A DNA stretch of 64,000 nt from Metallyticus violacea. Lineage: Eukaryota; Arthropoda; Insecta; Mantodea; Metallyticidae. This document shows positions 1 to 10,141 of the stretch, piece after piece; position 1 is the stretch's first letter, and each line of letters starts with the position of its first letter. The stretch spans positions 1,302,001 to 1,366,000 of the forward strand of contig JAUJEO010000021.1 of the NCBI GenBank assembly GCA_030762175.1, read 5' to 3'. Under the pieces are notes generated by a model. That model had not been told where the DNA came from and made no database searches. It was given only the letters and a program-made list of their open reading frames with translations. Made by a program: the position numbers and the translations under genes.

Positions 1-43
1 TAGTTTGATAGCCTCAGAAAAGCATATTATGCACAAAGAATCT

Positions 44-65
44 CGAAAAGAAAAAAAATTTTTTT
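44..65. repeat. Self-complementary A-run/T-run, one per monomer (example)
   Basis: CGAAAAG followed by eight A and seven T, then CG. In A and B2 monomers an A-run of 6-12 is joined directly to a T-run of 4-10, flanked by CGAAAA on the left and TTCG on the right, so the block is itself an imperfect inverted repeat. It lies directly beside the GAAGTTT dyad. B1 monomers lack it (they read CATTTATTTCG). Confidence 0.85.
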
Positions 66-83
66 CGAAGTTAGGAAACTTCG
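66..83. repeat. Monomer core inverted repeat (dyad), one example
   Basis: In the standard A monomer, CGAAGTTT and AAACTTCG are 8-bp inverted arms around GG. This copy carries one change (GTTAGG in place of GTTTGG). The unchanged form is present in most A monomers, e.g. in the monomers starting at 696, 835 and 2501. B2 keeps 7-bp arms (GAAGTTT/AAACTTC). B1 has GATGGTTGGAAACTTC and has lost the symmetry. A few A slots also have weak versions: slots 8 and 16 (CGATGTTTGGAAACTTTG) and slot 11 (AGAACTTTGGAAACTTCG). Confidence 0.85.
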
Positions 84-343
84 TTAGAATCACTTTTTTT
101 CCGTTCTTATTTGAGATAACTGGTTCTATTTCATTATACTAGTTTGATAGCCTCAGCAAAGCATATTATTCACAAAGAATCTCGAAAAGAAAAAAATTTT
201 TTTTCGAAGTTTGGAAAGGTCGTTTGAATCACTTTTATTCCGTTCTTATTTGAGATAACTGGTTCTCTTTCACTATACTAGTTTGATAGCCTCAGTAAAG
301 CATATTATGCACAAAGAATCTCGAAAAGAAAAAAGTTTTTTTT

Positions 344-361
344 CGAAGTTTCGAAACTTCG
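344..361. repeat. Perfect 18-bp palindrome in HOR monomer 3
   Basis: CGAAGTTTCGAAACTTCG is its own reverse complement. It arises from the monomer core by G-to-C change at the centre. It recurs once per A-HOR unit in slot 3 and in related monomers: 3539, 8265, 8404, 11042, 18540, 21041, 23542, 27291, 29792, 33403, 38267 and 39240 (start positions). The copy near 15900 is broken by one change (ACTTTG). Confidence 0.93.
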
Positions 362-1250
362 TTTGACTCAGTTTTTTTCCGTTCTAATTTGACATAACTG
401 GTTCTCTTTCATTATACTTGTTTGATAGCCTCAGTAAAGCATATTATATGCAAAGAATCTCGAAAAGAAAAAATTTTTTTTTCGAATTTTGGAAACTTCG
501 TTAGAATCACTTTTTTTCCGTTCTTATTTTAGGTAACTGGTTCTCTTTCATTATACTAATTTGATAGCCTCAGTAAAGCATATTATGCGCAAAGAATCTT
601 GAAAAGAAAAAAAATTTTTTTCGAAGTTTGGAAACGTCGTTAGAATCACTTTTTTTCCGTTCTTATTTGAGATAACTGGTTCTCTTTCATTATACTAGTT
701 TGATAGCCTCAGAAAAGCATATTATGCGCAAAGAATCTCGAAAAGAAAAAAGTTTTTTTTCGAAGTTTGGAAACTTCGTTTGAATAACTTTTTTTCCGTT
801 CTTATTTGAGATAACTGGTTCTCTTTCATTATACTAGTTTGATAGCCTCAGAAAAGCATATTATGCGCAAAGAATCTCGAAAAGAAAAAAATTTTTTTTC
901 GAAGTTTGGAAACTTCGTTAGAATCACTTTTTTTCCGTTCTTATTTGAAATAACTGGTTCTCTTTCATGATACTAGTTTGATAGCCTCAGAAAATCATAT
1001 TATGCGCAAAGAATCTCGAAAAGAAAAAAATTTTTTTTCGATGTTTGGAAACTTTGTTAGAATCACTTTTTTTCCGTTCTTATTTGAGATAACTGGTTCT
1101 CTTTCATTATACTAGTTTGATAGCCTCAGAAAAGCATATTATGCACAAAGAATCTCGAAAAGAAAAAAATTTTTTTTCGAAGTTTGGAAACTTATTTAGA
1201 ATCACTTTTTTCCGTTTTTATTTGCGATAACTGGTTCTCTTTCATTATAC

Positions 1251-1389
1251 TAGTTTGATAGCCTCAGAAAACCATATTATGCGCAAAGAATCTGGAAAAG
1301 AAAAAAAATTTTTTTCGAAATTTGGAAACCTCGTTAGAATCACTTTTTTTCCGTTCTTATTTGAGATAAATGTTTCTCTTTCATTATAC
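1251..1389 (+). other. Hybrid monomer at deletion junction
   Basis: Single monomer with two parents: HOR monomer 10 at its 5' side and monomer X at its 3' side. In the related copy at 29449 these are separated by monomers 11 and 12. The switch falls in the stretch between GCGCAAAGAATC and CTGGAAAAG, where the parents are nearly identical. Register is kept and no bases are inserted, as expected for homologous unequal exchange or single-strand annealing. Confidence 0.8.
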
Positions 1390-3195
1390 TAGTTTGATAA
1401 CCTCAGAAAGCATATTATGCGCAAAGAATCTGGAAAAGAAAAAAAATTTTTTTCGAAATTTGGAAACTTCGTTAGAATCACTTTTTTTCCGTTCTTATTT
1501 GAGATAACTGGTTCTCTTTCATTATACTAGTTTGATAGCCTCAGAAAAGCATATTATGCGCAAGGAATCTCGAAAAGAAAAAAATTTTTTTTCGAAGTTT
1601 GGAAACTTCAGTAGAATCACTTTTTTTCCGTTCTTATTTGAAATAACTGGTTCTCTTTCATGATACTAGTTTGATAGCCTCAGAAAATCATATTATGCGC
1701 AAAGAATCTCGAAAAGAAAAAAATTTTTTTTCGATGTTTGGAAACTTTGTTAGAATCACTTTTTTTCCGTTCTTATTTGAGATAACTGGTTCTCTTTCAT
1801 TATACTAGTTTGATAGCCTCAGAAAAGCATATTATGCACAAAGAATCTCGAAAAGAAAAAAATTTTTTTTCGAAGTTTGGAAACTTCTTTAGAATCACTT
1901 TTTTCCGTTTTTATTTGCGATAACTGGTTCTCTTTCATTATACTAGTTTGATAGCCTCAGAAAACCATATTATGCGCAAAGAATCTCGAAAAGAAAAAAA
2001 TTTTTTTTCGAAGTATGGAAACTTCTTTAGAATCACTATTTTTCCGTTCTTATTTGAGATTACTGGTTCTCTTTCATTATACTAGTTAGATAGCCTCAGA
2101 AAAGCATATTACGCGCAAAGAATCTCGAAAATAAAAAAAATTTTTTAGAACTTTGGAAACTTCGTTAGAATCACTTTTTTTTCCGATCTTATTTGAGATA
2201 ACTGGTTGTCTTTCATTATACTAGTTTGATAGCCTCATAAAAGCTTATTATGCGCAAAGAATCTCGAAAAGAAAAAAATTTTTTTTCGAAGTTTGGAAAC
2301 TTCATTAGAATCGCCTTTTTTTCCGTTCTTATTTGAGATAATTGGTTCTCTTTCATTATACTAGTTTGATAGCCTCAGTAATGCATATTATGCGCAAAGA
2401 ATCTGGAAAAGAAAAAAAATTTTTTTCGAAGTTTGGAAACGTCGTTAGAATCACTTTTTTTCCGTTCTTATTTGAGATAACTGGTTCTCTTTCATTATAC
2501 TAGTTTGATAGCCTCAGAAAAGCATATTATGCGCAAAGAATCTCGAAAAGAAAAAAGTTTTTTTTCGAAGTTTGGAAACTTCGTTTGAATAACTTTTTTT
2601 CCGTTCTTATTTGAGATAACTGGTTCTCTTTCATTATACTAGTTTGATAGCCTCAGAAAAGCATATTATGCGCAAAGAATCTCGAAAAGAAAAAAATTTT
2701 TTTTCGAAGTTTGGAAACTTCGTTAGAATCACTTTTTTTCCGTTCTTATTTGAAATAACTGGTTCTCTTTCATGATACTAGTTTGATAGCCTCAGAAAAT
2801 CATATTATGCGCAAAGAATCTCGAAAAGAAAAAAATTTTTTTTCGATGTTTGGAAACTTTGTTAGAATCACTTTTTTTCCGTTCTTATTTGAGATAACTG
2901 GTTCTCTTTCATTATACTAGTTTGATAGCCTCAGAATGGCATATTATGCGCAAAGAATCTCGAAAAGAAAAAAGTTTTTTTTCGAAGTTTGGAAACTTCG
3001 TTTGAATAACTTTTTTTCCGTTCTTATTTGAGATAACTGGTTCTATTTCATTATACTAGTTTGATAGCCTCAGAAAAGCATATTATGCGCAAAGAATCTC
3101 GAAAAGAAAAATTTTTTTTTTCGAAGTTTGGAAACTTCGTTAGAATCACTTTTTTTCCGTTCTTATTTGAGATTACTGGTTCTCTTTCATTATAG

Positions 3196-5140
3196 TAGTT
3201 TGATAGCCTCAGAAAAGCATATTATGCACAAAGAATCTCGAAAAGAAAAAAAATTTTTTTCGAAGTTAGGAAACTTCGTTAGAATCACTTTTTTTCCGTT
3301 CTTATTTGAGATAACTGGTTCTCTTTCATTATACTAGTTTGATAGCCTCAGCAAAGCATATTATTCACAAAGAATCTCGAAAAGAAAAAAATTTTTTTTC
3401 GAAGTTTGGAAAGGTCGTTTGAATCACTTTTATTCCGTTCTTATTTGAGATAACTGGTTCTCTTTCACTATACTAGTTTGATAGCCTCAGTAAAGCATAT
3501 TATGCACAAAGAATCTCGAAAAGAAAAAAGTTTTTTTTCGAAGTTTCGAAACTTCGTTTGACTCAGTTTTTTTCCGTTCTAATTTGACATAACTGGTTCT
3601 CTTTCATTATACTTGTTTGATAGCCTCAGTAAAGCATATTATATGCAAAGAATCTCGAAAAGAAAAAATTTTTTTTTCGAATTTTGGAAACTTCGTTAGA
3701 ATCACTTTTTTTCCGTTCTTATTTTAGGTAACTGGTTCTCTTTCATTATACTAATTTGATAGCCTCAGTAAAGCATATTATGCGCAAAGAATCTTGAAAA
3801 GAAAAAAAATTTTTTTCGAAGTTTGGAAACGTCGTTAGAATCACTTTTTTTCCGTTCTTATTTGAGATAACTGGTTCTCTTTCATTATACTAGTTTGATA
3901 GCCTCAGAAAAGCATATTATGCGCAAAGAATCTCGAAAAGAAAAAAGTTTTTTTTCGAAGTTTGGAAACTTCGTTTGAATAACTTTTTTTCCGTTCTTAT
4001 TTGAGATAACTGGTTCTCTTTCATTATACTAGTTTGATAGCCTCAGAAAAGCATATTATGCGCAAAGAATCTGGAAAAGAAAAAAATTTTTTTTCGAAGT
4101 TTGGAAACTTCGTTAGAATCACTTTTTTTCCGTTCTTATTTGAAATAACTGGTTCTCTTTCATGATACTAGTTTGATAGCCTCAGAAAATCATATTATGC
4201 GCAAAGAATCTCGAAAAGAAAAAAATTTTTTTTCGATGTTTGGAAACTTTGTTAGAATCACTTTTTTTCCGTTCTTATTTGAGATAACTGGTTCTCTTTC
4301 ATTATACTAGTTTGATAGCCTCAGAAAAGCATATTATGCACAAAGAATCTCGAAAAGAAAAAAAATTTTTTTCGAAGTTTGGAAACTTCTTTAGAATCAC
4401 TTTTTTCCGTTTTTATTTGCGATAACTGGTTCTCTTTCATTATACTAGTTTGATAGCCTCAGAAAACCATATTATGCGCAAAGAATCTCGAAAAGAAAAA
4501 AATTTTTTTTCGAAGTTTTGAAACTTCTTTAGAATCATTATTTTTCCGTTCTTATTTGAGATTACTGGTTCTCTTTCATTATACTAATTAGATAGCCTCA
4601 GAAAAGCATATTACGCGCAAAGAATCTCGAAAATAAAAAAAATTTTTTAGAACTTTGGAAACTTCGTTAGAATCACTTTTTTTTCCGATCTTATTTGAGA
4701 TAACTGGTTCTCTTTCATTATACTAGTTTGATAGCCTCATAAAAGCTTATTATGCGCAAAGAATCTCGAAAAGAAAAAAATTTTTTTTCGAAGTTTGGAA
4801 ACTTCATTAGAATCACTTTTTTTCCGTTCTTATTTGAGATAACTGGTTCTCTTTCATTATACTAGTTTGATAGCCTCAGTAAAGCATATTATGCGCAAAG
4901 AATCTGGAAAAGAAAAAAAATTTTTTTCGAAATTTGGAAACCTCGTTAGAATCACTTTTTTTCCGTTCTTATTTGAGATAAATGGTTCTCTTTCATTATA
5001 CTAGTTTGATAACCTCAGAAAGCATATTATGCGCAAAGAATCTCGAAAAGAAAAAAGTTTTTTTTCGAAGTTTGGAAACTTCGTTTGAATCACTTTTTTT
5101 TCCGTTCTTATTTGAGATAACTGGTTCTCCTTCATTATAC
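3196..5140 (+). repeat. A-HOR copy, first 14 monomers (1-12, X, Y)
   Basis: Monomers 1 to 12 of the HOR followed by X (CTGGAAAAG with CGAAATTTGGAAACC) and Y (GATAACCTCAGAAAGC, one base short). Monomer 10 has GAATCATTATTTTTCCG, shared with the copies at 23199, 29449 and 33060 but not with those at 18197, 20698 and 26948. The HOR order then stops and other A variants follow. Its partner is 33060-35004, at offset 29864 with only scattered single-base differences. Confidence 0.88.
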
Positions 5141-7363
5141 TAGTTTGATAGCCTCAGTAAAGCATATTATGCGCAAAGAATCTCGAAAAGAAAGAAAAAT
5201 TTTTTCGAAGTTTGGAAACTTCGTTAGAATCACTTTTTTGCGTTTTTATTTGAGATAACTGGTTCTGTTTCATTATACTAGTTTGATAGCCTCAGCAAAG
5301 CATATTATGCCCAAAGAATCTCGAAAAGAAAAAAAAATTTTTTTCGAAGTTTGGAAACTTCGTTAGAATCACTTTTTATCCGTTCTTATTTGAGATAACT
5401 GGTTTTCTTTCATTATACTAGTTTGATAGCCTCAGAAAAGCATATTATGCGCAAAGAATCTCGAAAAGAAAAAAGTTTTTTTTCGAAGTTTGGAAACTTC
5501 GTTTGAATCACTTTTTTTCCGTTCTTATTTGAGATAACTGGTTCTCCTTCATTATACTAGTTTGATAGCCTCAGTAAAGCATGTTATCCGCAAAGAATCT
5601 CGAAAAGAAAAAAAAATTTTTTCGAAGTTTGGAAACTTCATTAGAATCACTTTTTTGCGTTTTTATTTGAGATAACTGGTTCTCTTTCATTATACTAGTT
5701 TGATAGCCTCAGCAAAGCATATTATGCCCAAAGAATCTCGAAAAGAAAAAAAATTTTTTTCGAAGTTTGGAAACTTCGTTAGAATCACTTTTTATCCGTT
5801 CTTATTTGAGATAACTGGTTCTCTTTCATTATACTAGTTTGATAGCCTCAGCAAAGCATATTATGCACAAAGAATTTCGAAAAGAAAAAATAATTTTTTC
5901 GAAGTTTGGAAACTTCGTTAGAATCATATATTTTTCCGTTCTTATTTGAAATAACTGAATCTCTTTCATTATACTAGTTTGATAACCTCAGAAAAGCATA
6001 TTATGCGAAAAGAATCTCGAAAAGAAAAAAGTTTTTTTTCGAAGTTTGGAAACTTCGTTTGAATATCTTTTTTTCCGTTCTTATTTGAGATAACTGGTTC
6101 TCTTTCATTATACTAGTTTGATAGCCTAGTAAAGCATATTATGCACAAAGAATCTCGAAAAGAAAAAACATTTTTTTCGAAGTTTGGAAACTTCGTTAGA
6201 ATCACTTTTTTTCCGTTCTTATTTGAGATAACTGGTTCTCTTTCATTATACTAGTTTGATAGCCTCAGTAAAGCATATTATGCACAAAATATCTCGAAAA
6301 GAAAAAAAATGTTTTTCGAAGTTTGGAAACTTCATTAGAATCACTTTTTTTCCTTTCTTATTTGAGATAACTGGTTCTCTTTCATTATACTAGTTTGATA
6401 GCCTCAGTAAAGCATATTATGCGCAAGGAATCTGGAAAAGAAAAAAAATTTTTTTCGAAGTTTGGAAACTTCGTTAGAATCACTTTTTTTCCGTTCTTAT
6501 TTGAGATAACTGGTTCTCTTTCATTATACTAGTTTGATAGCCTCAGAAAAGCATATTATGCGCAAAGAATCTCGAAAAGAAAAAAGTTTTTTTTCCAAGT
6601 TTGGAAACTTCGTTTGAATAACTTTTTTTCCGTTCTTATTTGAGATAACTGGTTCTCTTTCATTATACTAGTTTGATAGCCTCAGAAAAGCATATTATGC
6701 ACAAAGAATCTCGAAAAGAAAAAAAATTTTTTTCGAAGTTAGGAAACTTCGTTAGAATCACTTTTTTTCCGCTCTTATTTGAGATAACTGGTTCTCTTTC
6801 ATTATACTAGTTTGATAGCCTCAGTAAAGCATATCATGCACAAAGAATCTCGAAAAGAAAAAAAAAATTTTTCGAAGTTTGGAAACTTCATTAGAATCAC
6901 TTTTTTTCCGTTCTTATTTGAGATAACTGGTTCTCTTTCATTATACTAGTTTGATAGCCTCAGTAAAGCTTATTATGCGCAAAGAATCTGGAAAAGAAAA
7001 AAAATTTTTTTCGAAGTGTGGAAACTTCGTTAGAATCACTTTTTTTCCGTTCTTATTTGAGATAACTGGTTCTCTTTCATTATACTAGTTTGATAGCCTC
7101 AGAAAAGCATATTATGCGCAAAGAATCTCGAAAAGAAAAAAGTTTTTTTTCGAAGTTTGGAAACTTCGTTTGAATAACTTTTTTTCCGTTCTTATTTGAG
7201 ATAACTGGTTCTCTTTCATTATACCAATTTTATAGCCTCAGTAAAGCATATTATGCGCAAAGAATCTCGAAAAGAAAAAAGTTTTTTTTCGAAGTTTGGA
7301 AACTTCGTTTGAATAACTTTTTTTCCGTTCTTATTTGAGATAACTGGTTCTCTTTCATTATAC
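5141..7363 (+). repeat. Divergent A monomers, no short HOR
   Basis: Sixteen A-type monomers outside the 18-monomer order. Typical variants are TTTTTTGCGTTTTTATTTG instead of the usual CCGTTCTTATTTG (5141, 5558), TTTTTATCCG (about 5280, 5696), GCCCAAAG, CTCCTTC endings, AAAATAATTTTTTCG (about 5835) and AAATGTTTTTCG (about 6251). A local alternation of GCG-type and ATCC-type monomers is visible between 5141 and 5834. The block recurs from 35005 with very few differences. Confidence 0.85.
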
Positions 7364-8199
7364 TAGTTTGATAGCCTCAGAAAAGCATATTATGCGCAAA
7401 GAATCTCGAAAAGAAAAATTTTTTTTTTCGAAGTTTGGAAACTTCGTTAGAATCACTTTTTATCCGTTCTTATTTGAGATAACTGGTTCTCTTTCATTAT
7501 ACTAGTTTGATAGCCTCAGAAAAGCATATTATGCGCAAAGAATCTCGAAAAGAAAAAAAATTTTTTTCGAAGTTTGGAAACTTCGTTAGAATCATTTTTT
7601 TTTTTCCGTTCTTATTTGAAATAACTGAATCTCTTTCATTATACTAGTTTGATAGCCTCAGAAAATCATATTATGCGCAAAGAATCTCGAAAAGAAAAAA
7701 ATTTTTTTTCGATGTTTGGAAACTTTGTTAGAATCACTTTTTTTCCGTTCTTATTTGAGATAAATGGTTCTCTTTCATTATACTAGTTTGATAGCCTCAG
7801 AAAAGCATATTATGCACAAAGAATCTCGAAATGAAAAAAATTTTTTTTCGAAGTTTGAAAAGTTCGTTAGAATCACTTTTTTCCGTTCTTATTTGAGATA
7901 ACTGGTGTTCTTTCATTATACTAGTTTGATAGCCTCAGAAAAGCATATTATGCGCAAAGAATCTCGAAAAGAAAAAAATTTTTTTTCGAAGTTTGGAAAC
8001 TTCGTTTGATTCACTTTTTTTCCGTTCTTATTTGAGATATTTGGTTCTCTTTCATTGTACTAGTTTTATAGCCTCAGTAAAGCATATTATGCACAAAATA
8101 TCTCGAAAAGAAAAAAAATGTTTTTCGAAGTTTGGAAACTTCATTAGAATCACTTTTTTTCCGTTCTTATTTGAGATAACTGGTTCTCTTTCATTATAC

Positions 8200-8477
8200 T
8201 AGTTTGATAGCCTCAGAAAAGCATATTATGCACAAAGAATCTCGAAAAGAAAAAAGGTTTTTTTCGAAGTTTCGAAACTTCGTTTGACTCACTTTTTTTC
8301 CGTTCTAATTTGGCATAACTGGTTCTCTTTCATTATACTAGTTTGATAGCCTCAGAAAAGCATATTATGCACAAAGAATCTCGAAAAGAAAAAAGGTTTT
8401 TTTCGAAGTTTCGAAACTTCGTTTGACTCACTTTTTTTCCGTTCTAATTTGGCATAACTGGTTCTCTTTCATTATAC
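8200..8477 (+). repeat. Exact single-monomer tandem duplication
   Basis: Two consecutive 139-bp monomers, 8200-8338 and 8339-8477, read as identical. Both have AAAAAAGGTTTTTTT, the perfect palindrome CGAAGTTTCGAAACTTCG and TCTAATTTGGCATAAC. The corresponding place in the second block copy (from about 10979) has one such monomer only, so this is a private and probably recent gain of one unit. Confidence 0.88.
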
Positions 8478-9387
8478 TAGTTTGATAGCCTCAGAAAAGC
8501 ATATTATGCACAAAGAATCTCGAAAAGAAAAAATTTTTTTTTCGAAGTTTGGAAACTTCGTTAGAATCACTTTTTTTTCCGTTCTTATTTGAGATAACTG
8601 GTTATCTTTCATTATACTAGTTTGATAGCCTCAGAAAAGCATATTATGCGCAAAGAATCTCGAAAAGAAAAAAAATTTTTTCGAAGTTTGGAAACTTCGT
8701 TAGAATCACTTTTTTTCCGTTCTTATTTGAAATAACTGGTTCTCTTTCATGATACTAGTTTGATAGCCTCAGAAAAGCATATTATGCACAAAGAATCTCG
8801 AAAAGAAAAAAATTTTTTTTCGAAGTTTGGAAACTTCTTTAGAATCAATTTTTTTCCGTTTTTATTTGCGATAACTGGTTGTCTTTCATTATACTAGTTT
8901 GATAGCCTCAGAAAACCATATTATGGGCAAAGAATCTCGAAAAGAAAAAAAATTTTTTTCGAAGTTTGGAAACTTCTTTAGAATCACTATTTTTCCGTTC
9001 TTATTTGAGATTACTGGTTCTCTTTCATTATACTAATTAGATAGCCCCAGAAAAGCATATTACGCGCAAAGAATCTCGAAAATAAAAAAATTTTTTTAGA
9101 ACTTTGGAAACTTCGTTAGAATCACTTTTTTTCCGTTCTTATTTGAGATAACTGGTTCTCTTTCATTATACTAGTTTGATAGCCTCAGAAAAGCATATTA
9201 TGCGCAAAGAATCTCGAAAAGAAAAAAAATTTTTTTCGAAGTTTGGAAACTTCATTAGAATCACTTTTTTTCCGTTCTTATTTGAGATAACTGGTTCTCT
9301 TTCATTATACTAGTTTGATAGCCTCAGTAAAGCATATTATGCGCAAAGAATCTGGAAAAGAAAAAAAATTTTTTCGAAATTTGGAAA

Positions 9388-9404
9388 CTTCGTTGGAATC
9401 ACTT
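9388..9404 (+). other. Partial CENP-B-box-like sequence
   Basis: CTTCGTTGGAATCACTT agrees with the mammalian CENP-B box (YTTCGTTGGAARCGGGA) at 12 of 17 positions, including the whole first 11. It lacks the CGGG half needed for binding. The same form is at 12026, 13968 and 16051. The common A form, CTTCGTTAGAATCACTT (e.g. 79-95), agrees at 11 of 17. B monomers have CTTCATTAG or CTTCAAAAG and lose TTCG. Chance similarity is quite possible. Confidence 0.3.
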
Positions 9405-10141
9405 TTTTTCCGTTCTTATTTGAGATAAATGGTTCTCTTTCATTATACTAGTTTGATAACCTCAGAAAAGCATATTATGCGCAAAGAATCTCGAAAAGAA
9501 AAAAGTTTTTTTTCGAAGTTTGGAAACTTCGTTTGAATCACATTTTTTCCGTTCTTATTTGAGATAACTGGTTCTCCTTCATTATACTAGTTTGATAGCC
9601 TTAGTAAAGCATATTATGCGCAAAGAATCTCGAAAAGAAAAAAAAAAGTTTTCGAAGTTTGGAAACTACGTTAGAATCACTTTTTTGCGTTTTTATTTGA
9701 GATAACTGGTTCTCTTTCATTATACTAGTTTGATAGCCTCAGCAAAGCATATTATGCGCAAAGAATCTCGAAAAGAAAAAAAATTTTTTTCGAAGTTTGG
9801 AAACTTCGTTAGAATCACTTTTTATCCGTTCTTATTTGAGATAACTGGTTCTCTTTCATTATACTAGTTTGATAGCCTCAGAAAAGCATATTATGCGCAA
9901 AGAATCTCGAAAAGAAAAAAGTTTTTTTTCGAAGTTTGGAAATTTCGATTGAATCACTTTTTTTCCGTTCGTATTTGATATAACTGGTTCTCCTTCATTA
10001 AATTAGTTTGATAGCCTCAGTAAAGCATATTATGGGCAAAGAATCTCGAAAAGAAAAAAAAATTTTTTCGAAGTTTGGAAACTTCGTTAGAATCACTTTT
10101 TTGCGTTTTTATTTGAGATAACTGGTTCTCTTTCATTATAC

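Larger units (their letters stand above)
1..3195 (+). repeat. A-HOR copy, 23 monomers (3-monomer deletion)
   Basis: This copy follows the monomer order of the HOR copy at 29449-33059 but has 23 monomers instead of 26. The two agree from base 1 to about 1290 at offset 29448 and from about 1300 at offset 29864, a difference of 416 bp or three monomers. The monomer at 1251-1389 is the hybrid at the junction: its 5' part has the AAAACCATATTATGCGC signature of HOR monomer 10, and its 3' part has the CGAAATTTGGAAACCTCG signature of the monomer labelled X. The left end is cut by the window. Confidence 0.88.
7364..10141 (+). repeat. 2.78-kb block duplication, copy 1 (20 monomers)
   Basis: Twenty A-type monomers, followed immediately by a second copy at 10142. 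Both begin with the monomer carrying AAAAATTTTTTTTT and TTTTTATCCG, and they share every later diagnostic variant. Examples are CGAAATGAAAA, GTTTGAAAAGTTCG, GAGATATTTGG, CATTGTAC, GCCCCAG and GTTCGTATTTGATATAAC. This copy has one extra monomer, because 8200-8338 is repeated exactly at 8339-8477. The left part, to 8199, also belongs to the 29.86-kb segmental duplication. Confidence 0.9.

Noticed and set aside
44..83. Rho-independent terminator (hairpin next to a T-run)
   Set aside because: The dyad and T-run recur in nearly every A monomer, the T-run lies before rather than after the stem, and there is no gene to terminate. It is a satellite feature.
3128..3337. Recurrent 69-codon open frame starting at TTG in the monomer core, present about a dozen times (3128, 7993, 10770, 13545, 15488, 18129, 20630, 23131, 26880, 29381, 32992, 37855, 38829)
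   Set aside because: It spans about one and a half satellite monomers, has a non-ATG start and no independent codon signal. It recurs only because the monomer pair recurs in the HOR. Since 139 is not a multiple of 3, each monomer is read in a new frame.
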